A stretch of DNA of 64,000 bases from Streptomyces sp. PKU-EA00015. GTDB taxonomy: Bacteria; Actinomycetota; Actinomycetes; Streptomycetales; Streptomycetaceae. Made by a program: the position numbers and the translations under genes. Positions 8,762-17,362 of the stretch are shown in pieces. The stretch is from the NCBI RefSeq assembly GCF_013387495.1, contig NZ_JABZEE010000035.1, positions 116,643-180,642 on the forward strand, in the 5' to 3' direction. Numbering within the stretch: the stretch's first letter is position 1; every line of letters begins with the position of its first letter. The notes beneath the pieces are model-generated. The model was not told where the DNA came from. It saw only the letters and a program-made list of their open reading frames with translations, and made no database searches.

Positions 8762-9205
8762 TCAGGCCTCGGTCGACTCGGCGGGAGCGGCCTCGGCCTC
8801 GTCCGCCTTCTTGTCGGCCTTCTTCGCCTTCGGGGTGATGGCCTCACCCTTGGCGTCGTCGCCCTCCAGAGCCTTGGCGAAGGCGTCGAAGGAGGCGCGC
8901 TTGTCCTCCTTGGCCGCCGGGGCCAGCAGCGGCTTCTCCGGGGCCGGCAGGCCCTTGACCTTCTGCCAGTCGCCGGTGAGCTTCAGGATGGCGAGGACCG
9001 GCTCGGTCGGCTGGGCGCCGACGGACAGCCAGTACTGCGCACGCTCCGAGTCGACCTCGATGCGCGACGGGTTGTACGTCGGGTGGTAGAGGCCGATCTC
9101 CTCGATGGCCCGGCCGTCACGGCGGGTACGGGAGTCGGCGACGACGATGCGGTAGTGGGGCTGGCGAATCTTGCCGAGACGCTTCAGCTTGATCTTGACT
9201 GCCAC
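8762..9205 (-). CDS. rpsP: 30S ribosomal protein S16
   Basis: 147 residues from the GTG at 9205, the start of the conserved VAVKIKLKRLGKIRQPHY; an AGGAGACACC Shine-Dalgarno lies just upstream. The S16 core covers residues 1-80; the rest is an Ala/Lys/Glu-rich extension typical of actinobacterial S16. First gene of a likely operon rpsP-khpA-rimM-trmD. The 283-bp region upstream (9206-9488) should hold its promoter; no convincing -35/-10 pair can be named. Confidence 0.97.
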   Translation of the reverse strand: MAVKIKLKRLGKIRQPHYRIVVADSRTRRDGRAIEEIGLYHPTYNPSRIEVDSERAQYWLSVGAQPTEPVLAILKLTGDWQKVKGLPAPEKPLLAPAAKEDKRASFDAFAKALEGDDAKGEAITPKAKKADKKADEAEAAPAESTEA

Positions 9206-9488
9206 GGGAGTGGTGTCTCCTGGTCTTGACGTGGTTGGGCACAACGAGATGCCACGTGGGGTTGCGGTACTCGGGTGCCCGATGGACGCGTCAGCCGGAG
9301 GCGAGAGGGTTCCTGTGCGGCTGTCGAGTACAGCTAGCCATTGTGCCATACGCACGCCGCGGCATCTGACCCGCCCGGCACGCCGTGACCGCCCCGGTAC
9401 GCCGCCCCGAAGGCAGGAGAAAGCGAGCCGGCGGGTGGACGCGCCCGCTCACGCAGGCGCCGCCGTGCCGCCGGCGCCGGTACGCCGG

Positions 9489-10082
9489 TCAGCTCGCGGC
9501 GCCGACCGCTTCCGGGATACGGAACGGCTTCCCGCACCCTCCGCAGACGATGGGCGCCTGGGCGAGGACCGACGGCACCACTCTCACGTTGCGGCCGCAG
9601 TCGCAGACGGCCTTCACCCGCACGCCTCCGCCCGAGGAGCCGTGCCGGGCGGCCGGCCCCCGGAAGGAGCGCTTGGTGTCGGAGGCCGTCGCTGCTGTGT
9701 GCGCCTTCAGCGCGCGCTGCAGCCGCTCGATCGTCGGGCGGTATCGCCGCTTGGCCTCGGGGTTGAGCACGACCAGGGAGAAACCGCTGCTTGGGTGCGG
9801 CTCCTCCACGTGGTCCAGGCCCATCTCCTCGGCGATCGCGAGGAACCGTCGGTTGTGGTAGCGGCCGGCGCGGGAGGTGTCGCGGACGCCTCGCGCGGCG
9901 GCGATGCCGTGGACTGCCTCGTGGAGCAGTCGCTCGAAGGAGAGCTCGGCGCCGCAAGCGGACGACGACTCTCCGATCAGGGACTCGGGCGCGGCAAGAT
10001 CCGGCAGCTCGGGGTGGTGCCGCTGAATGTCGGCCCACGCCTGTGCCAGCTCTGCGGCGAGAACAGGTGGTGTCGTGCTCAC
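9489..10082 (-). CDS. SprT-like zinc metalloprotein
   Basis: 197 residues from GTG 10082, or up to 214 if an upstream start is used. The zincin motif is HEAVH inside LLHEAVHGIAAARGVRD, followed by the family stretch TSRAGRYHNRRFLAIAEEMG. A C-terminal zinc ribbon is formed by CDCG and CGGCG around residues 158-185. SprT/Spartan-type proteins include DNA-protein crosslink proteases; close relatives with this HEAxH...DTSRxGRYHN pattern are frequent on actinobacterial integrative elements and phages. The gene lies between rpsP and proS, in a core region where it looks like an accessory arrival. Enzyme activity is not proven by sequence. Confidence 0.7.
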   Translation of the reverse strand: MSTTPPVLAAELAQAWADIQRHHPELPDLAAPESLIGESSSACGAELSFERLLHEAVHGIAAARGVRDTSRAGRYHNRRFLAIAEEMGLDHVEEPHPSSGFSLVVLNPEAKRRYRPTIERLQRALKAHTAATASDTKRSFRGPAARHGSSGGGVRVKAVCDCGRNVRVVPSVLAQAPIVCGGCGKPFRIPEAVGAAS

Positions 10083-10312
10083 GTCGTGATAACGAGCCGG
10101 GAGCCCGCCGGGTTCCATTCCGGGGCATCCCAAATAATTTGCACGTACCCGTCAGTTGCCGTTGATGCATCAAGACGAGGGCGGGTGCGCTGATCTGCGG
10201 AGAAGCCTCGCAGCTCGCAACAAGCCGGTACGTAGCGCGCGTCGGCGGAATGCCACCGCAGGCGTACGCCCCGGCGCTCGGGCGGGCCCGTAGCGCCGGG
10301 GCGCGCTGCCAC
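10079..10312 (-). CDS. Hypothetical small ORF coupled to the SprT-like gene
   Basis: A 77-codon frame ending YVQIIWDAPEWNPAGSR plus five residues. Its TGA at 10081-10079 overlaps the GTG of the SprT-like gene (GTGA), which is the main reason to list it. The C-terminal 22 residues look protein-like, the N-terminal part less so, and the true start is unknown; it may be the remnant of a longer gene. No family is recognised. It could equally be chance in GC-rich DNA. Confidence 0.3.
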   Translation of the reverse strand: MAARPGATGPPERRGVRLRWHSADARYVPACCELRGFSADQRTRPRLDASTATDGYVQIIWDAPEWNPAGSRLVITT

Positions 10313-10324
10313 AGGGCGGCGCTG

Positions 10325-11737
10325 TCAGTAGGCGCGGGCCACGATCGCGACAGTACCGGGCGCGTCGTCGGACTCGGGCACCGACCCGTCCTCCGCGACC
10401 AGGCAGCGTACCGACACCGCCTGCTCCGCGAGCGCGGCCTCGCCCTCCTCGCCCAGGGTCGCCCAGGGGATGCGGGCCCAGCCGCCCGCCGCCGCCGCCT
10501 CGGCGGCCTCGGCGACGGTCGAGACGTCGGTGGTGCGGTCCTCGCGCCGCCGGCGGGACTGCTCCAGCAGCAACGCCTGGTCGTCGTCGAGGACCTTGGG
10601 CAGCAGCGCGGCGAGCGACTCGATGCTCACCGGCTCCTTGCCTCCCGGAATCCGGCGCACCAGCACCGCGGTGCCCGCCGCCAGGTCCCGGGGGCCGATC
10701 TCGATCCGTACGGGCACGCCCTTGAGCTCCCAGTCCACCGCCCGGCGGCCGAAGGGGGTGTCCACGCGGTCGTCGACGTGCACGCGCAGACCCGCCGCCT
10801 TGAGCGTCTCGCCGACCTCGCGGACCTTGGCGACCGCCTCGTCGCCCTTGATCGCCATGACGACGACCTGGACCGCAGCGAGCCGGGGCGGGACGCGCAG
10901 TCCGTTGTCGTCGCCGTGCGACATGATCAGCCCGCCGACCATCCGGGTCGAGGTGCCCCAGGAGGTCTGCCAGACGAGCTCCTGGTGCCCCTCGGCCGAG
11001 AGGTAGGTGGTGTTGAAGGCCTTGGCGAAATTGGTGCCGAGCTCATGGCTCGTGCCCATCTGCAGAGCCTTGCCGTCGCCCATCATCCCTTCCAGGGTGA
11101 GCGTGTTGATGGCTCCGGCGAACCGCTCCCTGGGCGTCTTGCGGCCGAGCACGACGTCGATGCCGAGCACATCGACCATGAAGTCCGCGTAGACGTCCCG
11201 GTGGATGTACGCCGCGTAGTCGCGGGCGTCCTCGTAGGTGGCGTGCGCGGTGTGGCCCTCCTGCCAGAGGAACTCCGTGGTGCGCAGGAACACCCGCGGG
11301 CGCATCTCCCAACGGACCACGTTCGCCCACTGGTTGATCAGCAGCGGCAGATCCCGGTAGCTCTGGACCCACTTCGAGAAGTAGTCGTTGATGATCGTCT
11401 CGGAGGTCGGTCGCACCACCACCGGTTCCTCGAGGTCCTTGCCCCCGCCGTGGGTGACCACGGCGAGCTCGGGGGCGAAGCCCTCGACGTGCTCAGCCTC
11501 CCGAGTCAGGTAAGACTGGGGGATGAAGAGCGGGAAGTAGGCGTTCTGAGCGCCCGCGGCCTTGATGCGGGCGTCCATCTCCTGCTGCATCCGCTCCCAC
11601 AGGCCGTAGCCGTACGGCCGGATGACCATGGTGCCGCGCACCGGGCCGTTGTCCGCCAGTTCGGCTTTGCCGATCAGATCCTGGTACCAGCGCGGGAAGT
11701 CCTCCGCCTGAGGCGTCAGGACAGGTGTCTTGGCCAT
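10325..11737 (-). CDS. proS: Prolyl-tRNA synthetase, archaeal/eukaryotic-type (no editing insertion)
   Basis: 470 residues from ATG 11737 (MAKTPVLTPQAEDFPRWY). Class II motifs are clear: motif 2 VFLRTTEFLWQEGHTAH and motif 3 MVGGLIMSHGDDNGLRVPPR. Motifs 2 and 3 are joined without the INS editing domain of the usual bacterial enzyme, and the chain ends in Tyr (VAIVARAY), the pattern of the short archaeal/Thermus-type ProRS. Streptomyces normally encode a long bacterial-type ProS elsewhere, so this is probably a second copy. It is divergent from the methyltransferase at 11944 and adjacent to the SprT-like gene. Possible roles: backup, stress-time synthetase, or resistance to a ProRS inhibitor; none is shown. 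Confidence 0.93.
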   Translation of the reverse strand: MAKTPVLTPQAEDFPRWYQDLIGKAELADNGPVRGTMVIRPYGYGLWERMQQEMDARIKAAGAQNAYFPLFIPQSYLTREAEHVEGFAPELAVVTHGGGKDLEEPVVVRPTSETIINDYFSKWVQSYRDLPLLINQWANVVRWEMRPRVFLRTTEFLWQEGHTAHATYEDARDYAAYIHRDVYADFMVDVLGIDVVLGRKTPRERFAGAINTLTLEGMMGDGKALQMGTSHELGTNFAKAFNTTYLSAEGHQELVWQTSWGTSTRMVGGLIMSHGDDNGLRVPPRLAAVQVVVMAIKGDEAVAKVREVGETLKAAGLRVHVDDRVDTPFGRRAVDWELKGVPVRIEIGPRDLAAGTAVLVRRIPGGKEPVSIESLAALLPKVLDDDQALLLEQSRRRREDRTTDVSTVAEAAEAAAAGGWARIPWATLGEEGEAALAEQAVSVRCLVAEDGSVPESDDAPGTVAIVARAY

Positions 11738-11943
11738 GGCGCGCATGGTACGGCGGTGCGGGACCGGATCGGGAATCGGCCAGGCGGGCAGGGGCGCACG
11801 CCTCTGGCGCGCAAGCAGTGCGGCACGACCCCTGGACGTGGGGGCGCACGCGCAGTTCCCTGGCATACGGGGGGCGCGGCGAAAGCACACGGGGGCTGTC
11901 CTTCAGGGCACAACCGACTCTCTCGGCGGAATGGGGCGCACAG

Positions 11944-12822
11944 ATGACATCCACGCTCGTCCGGCACCGACCCCACACGGCGTCGGCCTCCTCTGCTCAG
12001 GCGTGCGAACGGGCCCGTGACTGGGCCGAGATCCAGGAACGGATGCTGGTGCCGCTGTACGAGGCCGTCTACGAGCGTCTGGAGGTCGGTGCGGGCTCCA
12101 GGCTGCTGGGCCTCGGCTGCGGCTCCGGTCTCGCGCTGCTGATCGCCGCCGGACGCGGCGCCGCGGTGAGCGGCACGGACACGGACCGCGAGCGGCTGGT
12201 CCTCGCGCGCGAGCGGATGAGCACCCACGACTCCCCCGCGCAGGCCGCGCGCCTGTTCGACGGCGAGGCCGGGGCCGCGGCCGATCCGGGCCGCCCCCCG
12301 TACAACCTGATCACTGTCTTCCAGCCGATCGGCTGCCGGGCCGGTGACGCGGACGGGCTCGGCGCCGCCCTGCGGAGCGCCGTCGCGCTGGCGGAGCGCG
12401 GCAGTGCCGTGGTGCTCACCGGCTGGGGCCCGCCGGAGCGGTGCGCCAGTTCGGGGGTGCTCCGCGTGGCGGAGGGACATTCCGGCCGGACGCGCACCGA
12501 TGGGGGCACCTCCCAAGGCCGCCAGGCCGTAGGGGGAGGGCGCTGGCGGCCGGCGCTGCGCGACGACCTGGAGGACGTGGCGGCACGGGCCGGACTGCGG
12601 CCGGACGGCTCGGGGCGGGTGGCGTGCCCCTTCGGATACGCGGACGTGGACAGTGCCGTGCGCGGCCTGCTGTCGACCGGACTGTACGACGCCGCGGTCA
12701 GGGACAGCGACCAGGCGCAAGTGGAGAAGGAGATCACCGAGGCGCTGCACCCGCATGTGCGGCCCGACGGGACGGTCTGGATGCCGAACGTCTTCCGCTA
12801 CCTGATCACCCGCACGCCCTGA
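11944..12822 (+). CDS. SAM-dependent methyltransferase-like protein
   Basis: 292 residues from ATG 11944. Class I methyltransferase motif I is present as LLGLGCGSGLALLIAA followed by the acidic residue in GTDTDRE (motif II). N-terminal helices precede it. The substrate cannot be predicted. Residues about 186-199 (GGTSQGRQAVGGG) are encoded by a short palindromic element (12501-12540) and look like an in-frame insertion. Convergent with ffh, with a strong shared terminator between them. Confidence 0.8.
   Translation: MTSTLVRHRPHTASASSAQACERARDWAEIQERMLVPLYEAVYERLEVGAGSRLLGLGCGSGLALLIAAGRGAAVSGTDTDRERLVLARERMSTHDSPAQAARLFDGEAGAAADPGRPPYNLITVFQPIGCRAGDADGLGAALRSAVALAERGSAVVLTGWGPPERCASSGVLRVAEGHSGRTRTDGGTSQGRQAVGGGRWRPALRDDLEDVAARAGLRPDGSGRVACPFGYADVDSAVRGLLSTGLYDAAVRDSDQAQVEKEITEALHPHVRPDGTVWMPNVFRYLITRTP
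12501..12540. repeat. Palindromic intergenic-type element inside the methyltransferase gene
   Basis: Begins GGGGGCACCTCCC and ends AGGGGGAGGG with GGCC-containing arms between. This head-and-tail pattern is common in Streptomyces intergenic DNA. Here it is read in frame without a stop. Related copies are at 38488-38521, 43851-43876 and 59382-59411. Confidence 0.6.
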
Positions 12823-12830
12823 CCCCGGCA

Positions 12831-12875
12831 CGCGAGAGGGGCCCGCGACCGGATCGGTCGCGGGCCCCTCTCGCG
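12831..12875. terminator. Bidirectional terminator between methyltransferase and ffh
   Basis: Perfect 20-bp inverted repeat with a 5-nt loop (GGATC); the arm is CGCGAGAGGGGCCCGCGACC. It lies between the convergent stop codons at 12822 and 12893 and should stop transcription from both sides. Confidence 0.9.
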
Positions 12876-12892
12876 TACGGGACCGGTGGGCG

Positions 12893-14434
12893 TCAGCCCA
12901 TGAACTTCTTGAACTCGTCCGGCAGTTCGAAGTCCTGACCGGGCTGGCCGGCCGGCAGGCCGAACGCGCCGCCCTGGGCGGCCTGCTCGCGCCGGGCCGC
13001 GGCCGCGGCCTCCTCGGCCTTGCGCTTCATCGGGTTGCCGCTCTTGCGCTTGCCCTTGGCCTGCTTCTGCTGCTTCTTCTGCCGGCCGGGGCCGCCGCCC
13101 ATGCCCGGGATGCCGGGCATCCCGCCGCCCTGGGCCATGCGGGACATCATCTTGCGGGCCTCGAAGAACCGCTCGACCAGCGACTTGACCGCGCTGACCT
13201 CCACGCCCGAGCCCTTGGCGATACGGGCGCGCCGCGAGCCGTTGATGATCGTCGGATCGTGGCGCTCGCCCGGGGTCATCGACTTGATGATCGCGGCCGT
13301 GCGGTCCACGTCGCGCTCGTCGATGTTGTTGATCTGCTCCTTCATCTGCGCCATGCCGGGCAGCATGCCGAGCAGCTTGGAGATGGAGCCCATCTTGCGG
13401 ACCTGCTCCATCTGGGCCAGGAAGTCGTCGAGCGTGAACTCCTTGCCCTTGCTGCTCGCCAGCTTGGAGGCCATCTTGGCGGCCTCTTCCTGGCTGAAGG
13501 TCTGCTCGGCCTTCTCGATGAGCGAGAGCATGTCGCCCATGCCGAGGATGCGGGACGCCATGCGGTCCGGGTGGAACGCGTCGAAGTCGTCCAGCTTCTC
13601 GCCGTTGGAGGCGAACATGATCTGCTTGCCGGTGACCTGCGCGATGGAGAGCGCGGCACCGCCTCGGGCGTCGCCGTCCAGCTTGGACAGCACCACGCCG
13701 TCGAAGCCGACACCGTCGCGGAACGCCTCCGCCGTGTTGACGGCGTCCTGACCGATCATCGCGTCGACGACGAAGAGGATCTCGTCGGGGCTGACGGCGT
13801 CGCGGATGTCCGCGGCCTGCTGCATCAGCTCCTCGTCGATGCCGAGGCGGCCGGCGGTGTCGACGATGACGATGTCGTACTGCTTGGTGCGCGCGTGCTC
13901 GACGGAGTCCTTGGCGACCTGGACCGGGTCGCCGACGCCGTTGCCCGGCTGGGGCGCGTACACGCCGACGCCGGCGCGCTCGGCGACGACCGCGAGCTGG
14001 TTGACGGCGTTGGGCCGCTGGAGGTCACAGGCGACGAGGAGCGGGGAGTGGCCCTGCCCCTTGAGCCAGAGGCCGAGCTTTCCGGCGAGGGTGGTCTTAC
14101 CGGCACCCTGCAGACCGGCGAGCATGATCACGGTCGGGGAGGTCTTGGCGAACCGCAGGCGGCGGGTCTCGCCGCCGAGGATGCCGATGAGCTCCTCGTT
14201 GACGATCTTGATGACCTGCTGGGCTGGGTTCAGCGCCTGGGAGACCTCGGTGCCGGTCGCCCGCTCCTTGATCTGCTTGATGAAGGAGCGGACCACGGGG
14301 AGCGCGACGTCGGCCTCGAGCAGCGCGATACGGATCTCACGTGCCGTGGCGTCGATGTCGGCCTCGCTGAGGCGGCCCTTGCCCCGGAGGTTCTTGAATG
14401 TCGCTGCAAGGCGGTCGGAGAGGGTATCGAACAC
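12893..14434 (-). CDS. ffh: Signal recognition particle protein Ffh
   Basis: 513 residues from the GTG at 14434 (VFDTLSDRLAATFKNLRGKG). N domain 1-85; G domain with GLQGAGKTT, DTAGR and SKLDGDARGG; M domain from about 300 with Met-rich helices and a Gly/Met-rich stretch (GGGMPGIPGMGGG), then a basic tail. Ffh with 4.5S RNA delivers nascent membrane and secreted proteins to FtsY, whose gene is at 21655-22878. An apparent frame upstream of 14434 runs antisense-like through glnD and is not part of the gene. Separated by 107 bp from glnD. Confidence 0.98.
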   Translation of the reverse strand: MFDTLSDRLAATFKNLRGKGRLSEADIDATAREIRIALLEADVALPVVRSFIKQIKERATGTEVSQALNPAQQVIKIVNEELIGILGGETRRLRFAKTSPTVIMLAGLQGAGKTTLAGKLGLWLKGQGHSPLLVACDLQRPNAVNQLAVVAERAGVGVYAPQPGNGVGDPVQVAKDSVEHARTKQYDIVIVDTAGRLGIDEELMQQAADIRDAVSPDEILFVVDAMIGQDAVNTAEAFRDGVGFDGVVLSKLDGDARGGAALSIAQVTGKQIMFASNGEKLDDFDAFHPDRMASRILGMGDMLSLIEKAEQTFSQEEAAKMASKLASSKGKEFTLDDFLAQMEQVRKMGSISKLLGMLPGMAQMKEQINNIDERDVDRTAAIIKSMTPGERHDPTIINGSRRARIAKGSGVEVSAVKSLVERFFEARKMMSRMAQGGGMPGIPGMGGGPGRQKKQQKQAKGKRKSGNPMKRKAEEAAAAARREQAAQGGAFGLPAGQPGQDFELPDEFKKFMG

Positions 14435-14541
14435 GGCGGTCGCGGGTCCTCGGAGGTCGGAAGCGGGCGGTCGGTCGCCCCCCAGGGTATCGGTCCGGGC
14501 AAGTACGCAGCAGACACGGGCACCGCCCGGCCGGACACCCT

Positions 14542-16998
14542 CTAGGCGCGCAGAGCGCTCTCCAGGGCCTGCGCCACGTCGGCGGCCTCGGACGGGGACA
14601 GCGGGGAGCCCTGCGGATCGGTGACGTAGAAGGCGTCGACCGCGTTCGCGCCGAGCGTCGAGACGTGTGCGCTGCGCACCCGGACCGCCGCGCCGTCCAG
14701 GGCCCGGCCGATGCGGTGGAGCAGGCCCGGGGCGTCCTGGGCGCGGACCTCGATGACCGTGGCGCGGCGCGAGCCGGCCGGGGCGAGGGTCACCCGCGGC
14801 GGCGGCGCCGTGAGGCCGCGCCGCCGGGGGTAGGCGGCCTCGCGCTCGGCCAGGCGGCTCCGGATGTCCAGGGAGCCGTCCAGGGCGCGGACGAGGTCGG
14901 CACGCAGCCTGGTGGCCTGAGGGAGCGATCCGTACTCGGCCGCCACCCGCCAGTCGAGGACGAGGACCGCGCCGCCGCCGAGTTCGTCCGGCAGCTCGAT
15001 GGCACGCAGGTCGGCCGCGCGGACGGTGAGACGGTGCAGCGCGAGGACGCCGGCGACGGCGGGCAGGACGCCGGGCTGGTCGGGCAGGGCGATCAGCAGC
15101 TCGACGCCGACCGGTTCCGTCTCGCCCTCCTCCTGCGGTGCGGTGGCCTGGGTGTGCAGGGCGAGGACGGGCTCCTTGGTGCGCAGGGCCTCGACGGCGA
15201 GACGTTCCTGCTCGGCGCTGGGGGCCTGCTCCTCCGGCTCGGGCGGCGCGTCGCCCGCGAGGACGGCGGCCACGCGCCGCACCAGGTCCGCGACGAGCGA
15301 GCCGCGCCAGGACGACCAGGCCGCCGGTCCGGTCGCGAGGGCGTCGGCCTCGGTGAGGGCGTGCAGCAGCTCCAGCGTGCCGGTGGAGCCGACGACGGAG
15401 GCGACGGACGCGACGGTGGCCGGATCGTCCAGGTCGCGCCGGGTCGCGGTCTCGACGAGCAGCAGATGGTGGCGTACGAGGGTGGCGACGACCTCGACGT
15501 CGGCGCGGTCGAAGCCGATCCTTGTGGCGACGTCGCGCGCGATCGTCTCGCCCGCCACGGAGTGGTCGCCGGGCCAGCCCTTGCCGATGTCGTGGAGCAG
15601 CGCGGCGACCAGCAGCAGGTCGGGGCGGCCGACGCGGCGGGTCAGCGCGGACGCCTTGACGGCGGTCTCGACGAGATGGCGGTCGACGGTCCAGGTGTGC
15701 ACGGCGTTGCGCTGCGGCCGGCAGCGCACCCGCTCCCAGTCGGGCAGGAGCTTGGTGATCAGGCCCTCGGCCTCCAGCGCCTCCCAGACGGGGACGGTCG
15801 GCTCCCCCGCGCCGAGCAGGGTGACGAGTTCCTCGCGGGCCTCGGCCGGCCAGGGCACGGGCAGCGGGTGCGGGCCCGCCGCCTGGCCCAGGCGGCGCAC
15901 GGCGTGCCGGGAGACGGTCAGGCCGGCCTGCGCCGCAGCCGCGGCGGCGCGCAGCACGAGGACAGGGTCGCGGTCGGGCCGGGCCGTGCGGGCGAGTACG
16001 ACCTCGCCGTCCTGCTCGACGACGCCTTCGGCGAGCGGGGTGCGTTCGGGCTGGACACTCCGCCCGCCGCTGAGCATGGCGCGCAGCCGGGGGCGTACGG
16101 CGCGCGACCGCAGCACGCGGCCGACCTCGCGCCAGGTGACGTCGCTGGCGTACGAGACCGTCCGCGCGGCCTCGTACACCTGGCGCAGCAGGGCGTCGGC
16201 GTCGAGCAGGCCCAGCTCGGCGGCGACCTGGTCCTGTTCCTGGAGGGCGAGGCGGTCGGTGGCGCGTCCGGTGGTCCGGTGGAGGGCGTCGCGGACGTCG
16301 AGCAGGGTGCGGCGGGCCTCGGCGAGGCCCTCGCGGGGGGCGTCGGCGAGCCACGAGGCGGCGACGGCGCGCAGGGCGGTGACGTCGCGCAGGCCGCCGC
16401 GGGCTTCCTTGAGGTCGGGTTCGAGAAGGTACTGGAGTTCGCCCTGGCGGGCAGCCCGCTCGCGGCACAGTTCGTCGAGTTCGGGCAGGCGCTTGGGGGC
16501 CTGGTTGCGCCAGTCGGCGAGTACGGCGGTGCGCAGGGAGGCCACCAGCCCCAGGTCACCGGCGACGGCGCGTGCGTCGAGGAGGCCGAGCTGCACCTTG
16601 AGGTCCTCGCCCGCGGTCGTGCGGGCCTCGGCCGGGGTGCGTACGGAGTGGTCGAGGGCGAGGCCCAGGTCCCAGACGGGGTACCAGATCCGGTCGGCGA
16701 CCGCGGCGACGGCCGCCGGGTCCGCACTGCCGTCGTGCAGGAGGAGCAGGTCGAGGTCGCTGCGCGGCGAGAGTTCGCCGCGTCCGTAGCCGCCGACGGC
16801 GACGAGCGCCGCGCCCCGCACCCCGGTCTCCAGGACCGCGGCCGCGAACAGGGCGGCCAGCCAGTCGTCGGTCAGTGCGGCGAGCGCCGCACGGCGCGAC
16901 GGCCCGGGCTGCGCCTTCTCCCCGAGAAGGCGCAGCCGGGCCGCCGCGTAGCCGCTGGGGTCCGAGCTTTCCGATTCACCGATCACGTCGAGACTCAC
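14542..16998 (-). CDS. glnD: PII nucleotidyltransferase GlnD
   Basis: 818 residues from GTG 16998, which follows AGGAGCTGCTGG. Nucleotidyltransferase domain with GGYGRGELSPRSDLDLL (catalytic Asp pair), then GlnD helical region, HD domain (LLHDIGKGWPGDHS) and two C-terminal ACT domains (ELLIALPDQPGVLPAV and IEVRAQDAPGLLHRIG). In S. coelicolor the enzyme adenylylates PII (GlnK) at Tyr51 in nitrogen limitation rather than uridylylating it. Third gene of amtB-glnB-glnD, 25 bp after glnB. Confidence 0.96.
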   Translation of the reverse strand: MSLDVIGESESSDPSGYAAARLRLLGEKAQPGPSRRAALAALTDDWLAALFAAAVLETGVRGAALVAVGGYGRGELSPRSDLDLLLLHDGSADPAAVAAVADRIWYPVWDLGLALDHSVRTPAEARTTAGEDLKVQLGLLDARAVAGDLGLVASLRTAVLADWRNQAPKRLPELDELCRERAARQGELQYLLEPDLKEARGGLRDVTALRAVAASWLADAPREGLAEARRTLLDVRDALHRTTGRATDRLALQEQDQVAAELGLLDADALLRQVYEAARTVSYASDVTWREVGRVLRSRAVRPRLRAMLSGGRSVQPERTPLAEGVVEQDGEVVLARTARPDRDPVLVLRAAAAAAQAGLTVSRHAVRRLGQAAGPHPLPVPWPAEAREELVTLLGAGEPTVPVWEALEAEGLITKLLPDWERVRCRPQRNAVHTWTVDRHLVETAVKASALTRRVGRPDLLLVAALLHDIGKGWPGDHSVAGETIARDVATRIGFDRADVEVVATLVRHHLLLVETATRRDLDDPATVASVASVVGSTGTLELLHALTEADALATGPAAWSSWRGSLVADLVRRVAAVLAGDAPPEPEEQAPSAEQERLAVEALRTKEPVLALHTQATAPQEEGETEPVGVELLIALPDQPGVLPAVAGVLALHRLTVRAADLRAIELPDELGGGAVLVLDWRVAAEYGSLPQATRLRADLVRALDGSLDIRSRLAEREAAYPRRRGLTAPPPRVTLAPAGSRRATVIEVRAQDAPGLLHRIGRALDGAAVRVRSAHVSTLGANAVDAFYVTDPQGSPLSPSEAADVAQALESALRA

Positions 16999-17023
16999 CC
17001 AGCAGCTCCTGTTCGTCGTGGGG

Positions 17024-17362
17024 TCAGAGGGCGTCCGGGCCGCGTTCGCCCGTGCGGACCCGGACCGCGGTGTCGACCGGAACGCTCCAGACCTTGCCGT
17101 CACCGATCTTGCCGGTGCGTGCGGCCTTGACGATCACGTCCAGGAGCTGTTCGGCGTCGTCGTCCTCGACCAGCACCTCGATGCGGATCTTGGGGACGAG
17201 GTCGACGGTGTACTCGGCGCCCCGGTAGACCTCGGTGTGGCCGCGCTGCCGGCCGTAGCCGCTGGCCTCGGTGACCGTGAGGCCCTGGACGCCGAAGGCC
17301 TGCAGGGCCTCCTTGATCTCGTCCAGCCGGTGCGGCTTCACGACTGCGGTGATGAGCTTCAT
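17024..17362 (-). CDS. glnB: PII nitrogen regulatory protein (GlnB/GlnK)
   Basis: 112 residues. T-loop GQRGHTEVYRGAEYTV-type region carries Tyr51, the site modified by GlnD; the B-loop is TGKIGDGKVWS and the C-terminal loop VRVRTGERG. It senses 2-oxoglutarate and ATP/ADP and gates AmtB. ATG at 17362 overlaps the amtB stop (ATGA), giving coupled expression. Named glnK in S. coelicolor because of the amtB linkage. Confidence 0.97.
   Translation of the reverse strand: MKLITAVVKPHRLDEIKEALQAFGVQGLTVTEASGYGRQRGHTEVYRGAEYTVDLVPKIRIEVLVEDDDAEQLLDVIVKAARTGKIGDGKVWSVPVDTAVRVRTGERGPDAL

Noticed and set aside
14435..16468. An upstream extension of ffh giving a giant fusion protein
   Set aside because: The extension is an out-of-frame reading of glnD with Arg/Pro/Gly-rich composition; ffh starts at its conserved GTG.
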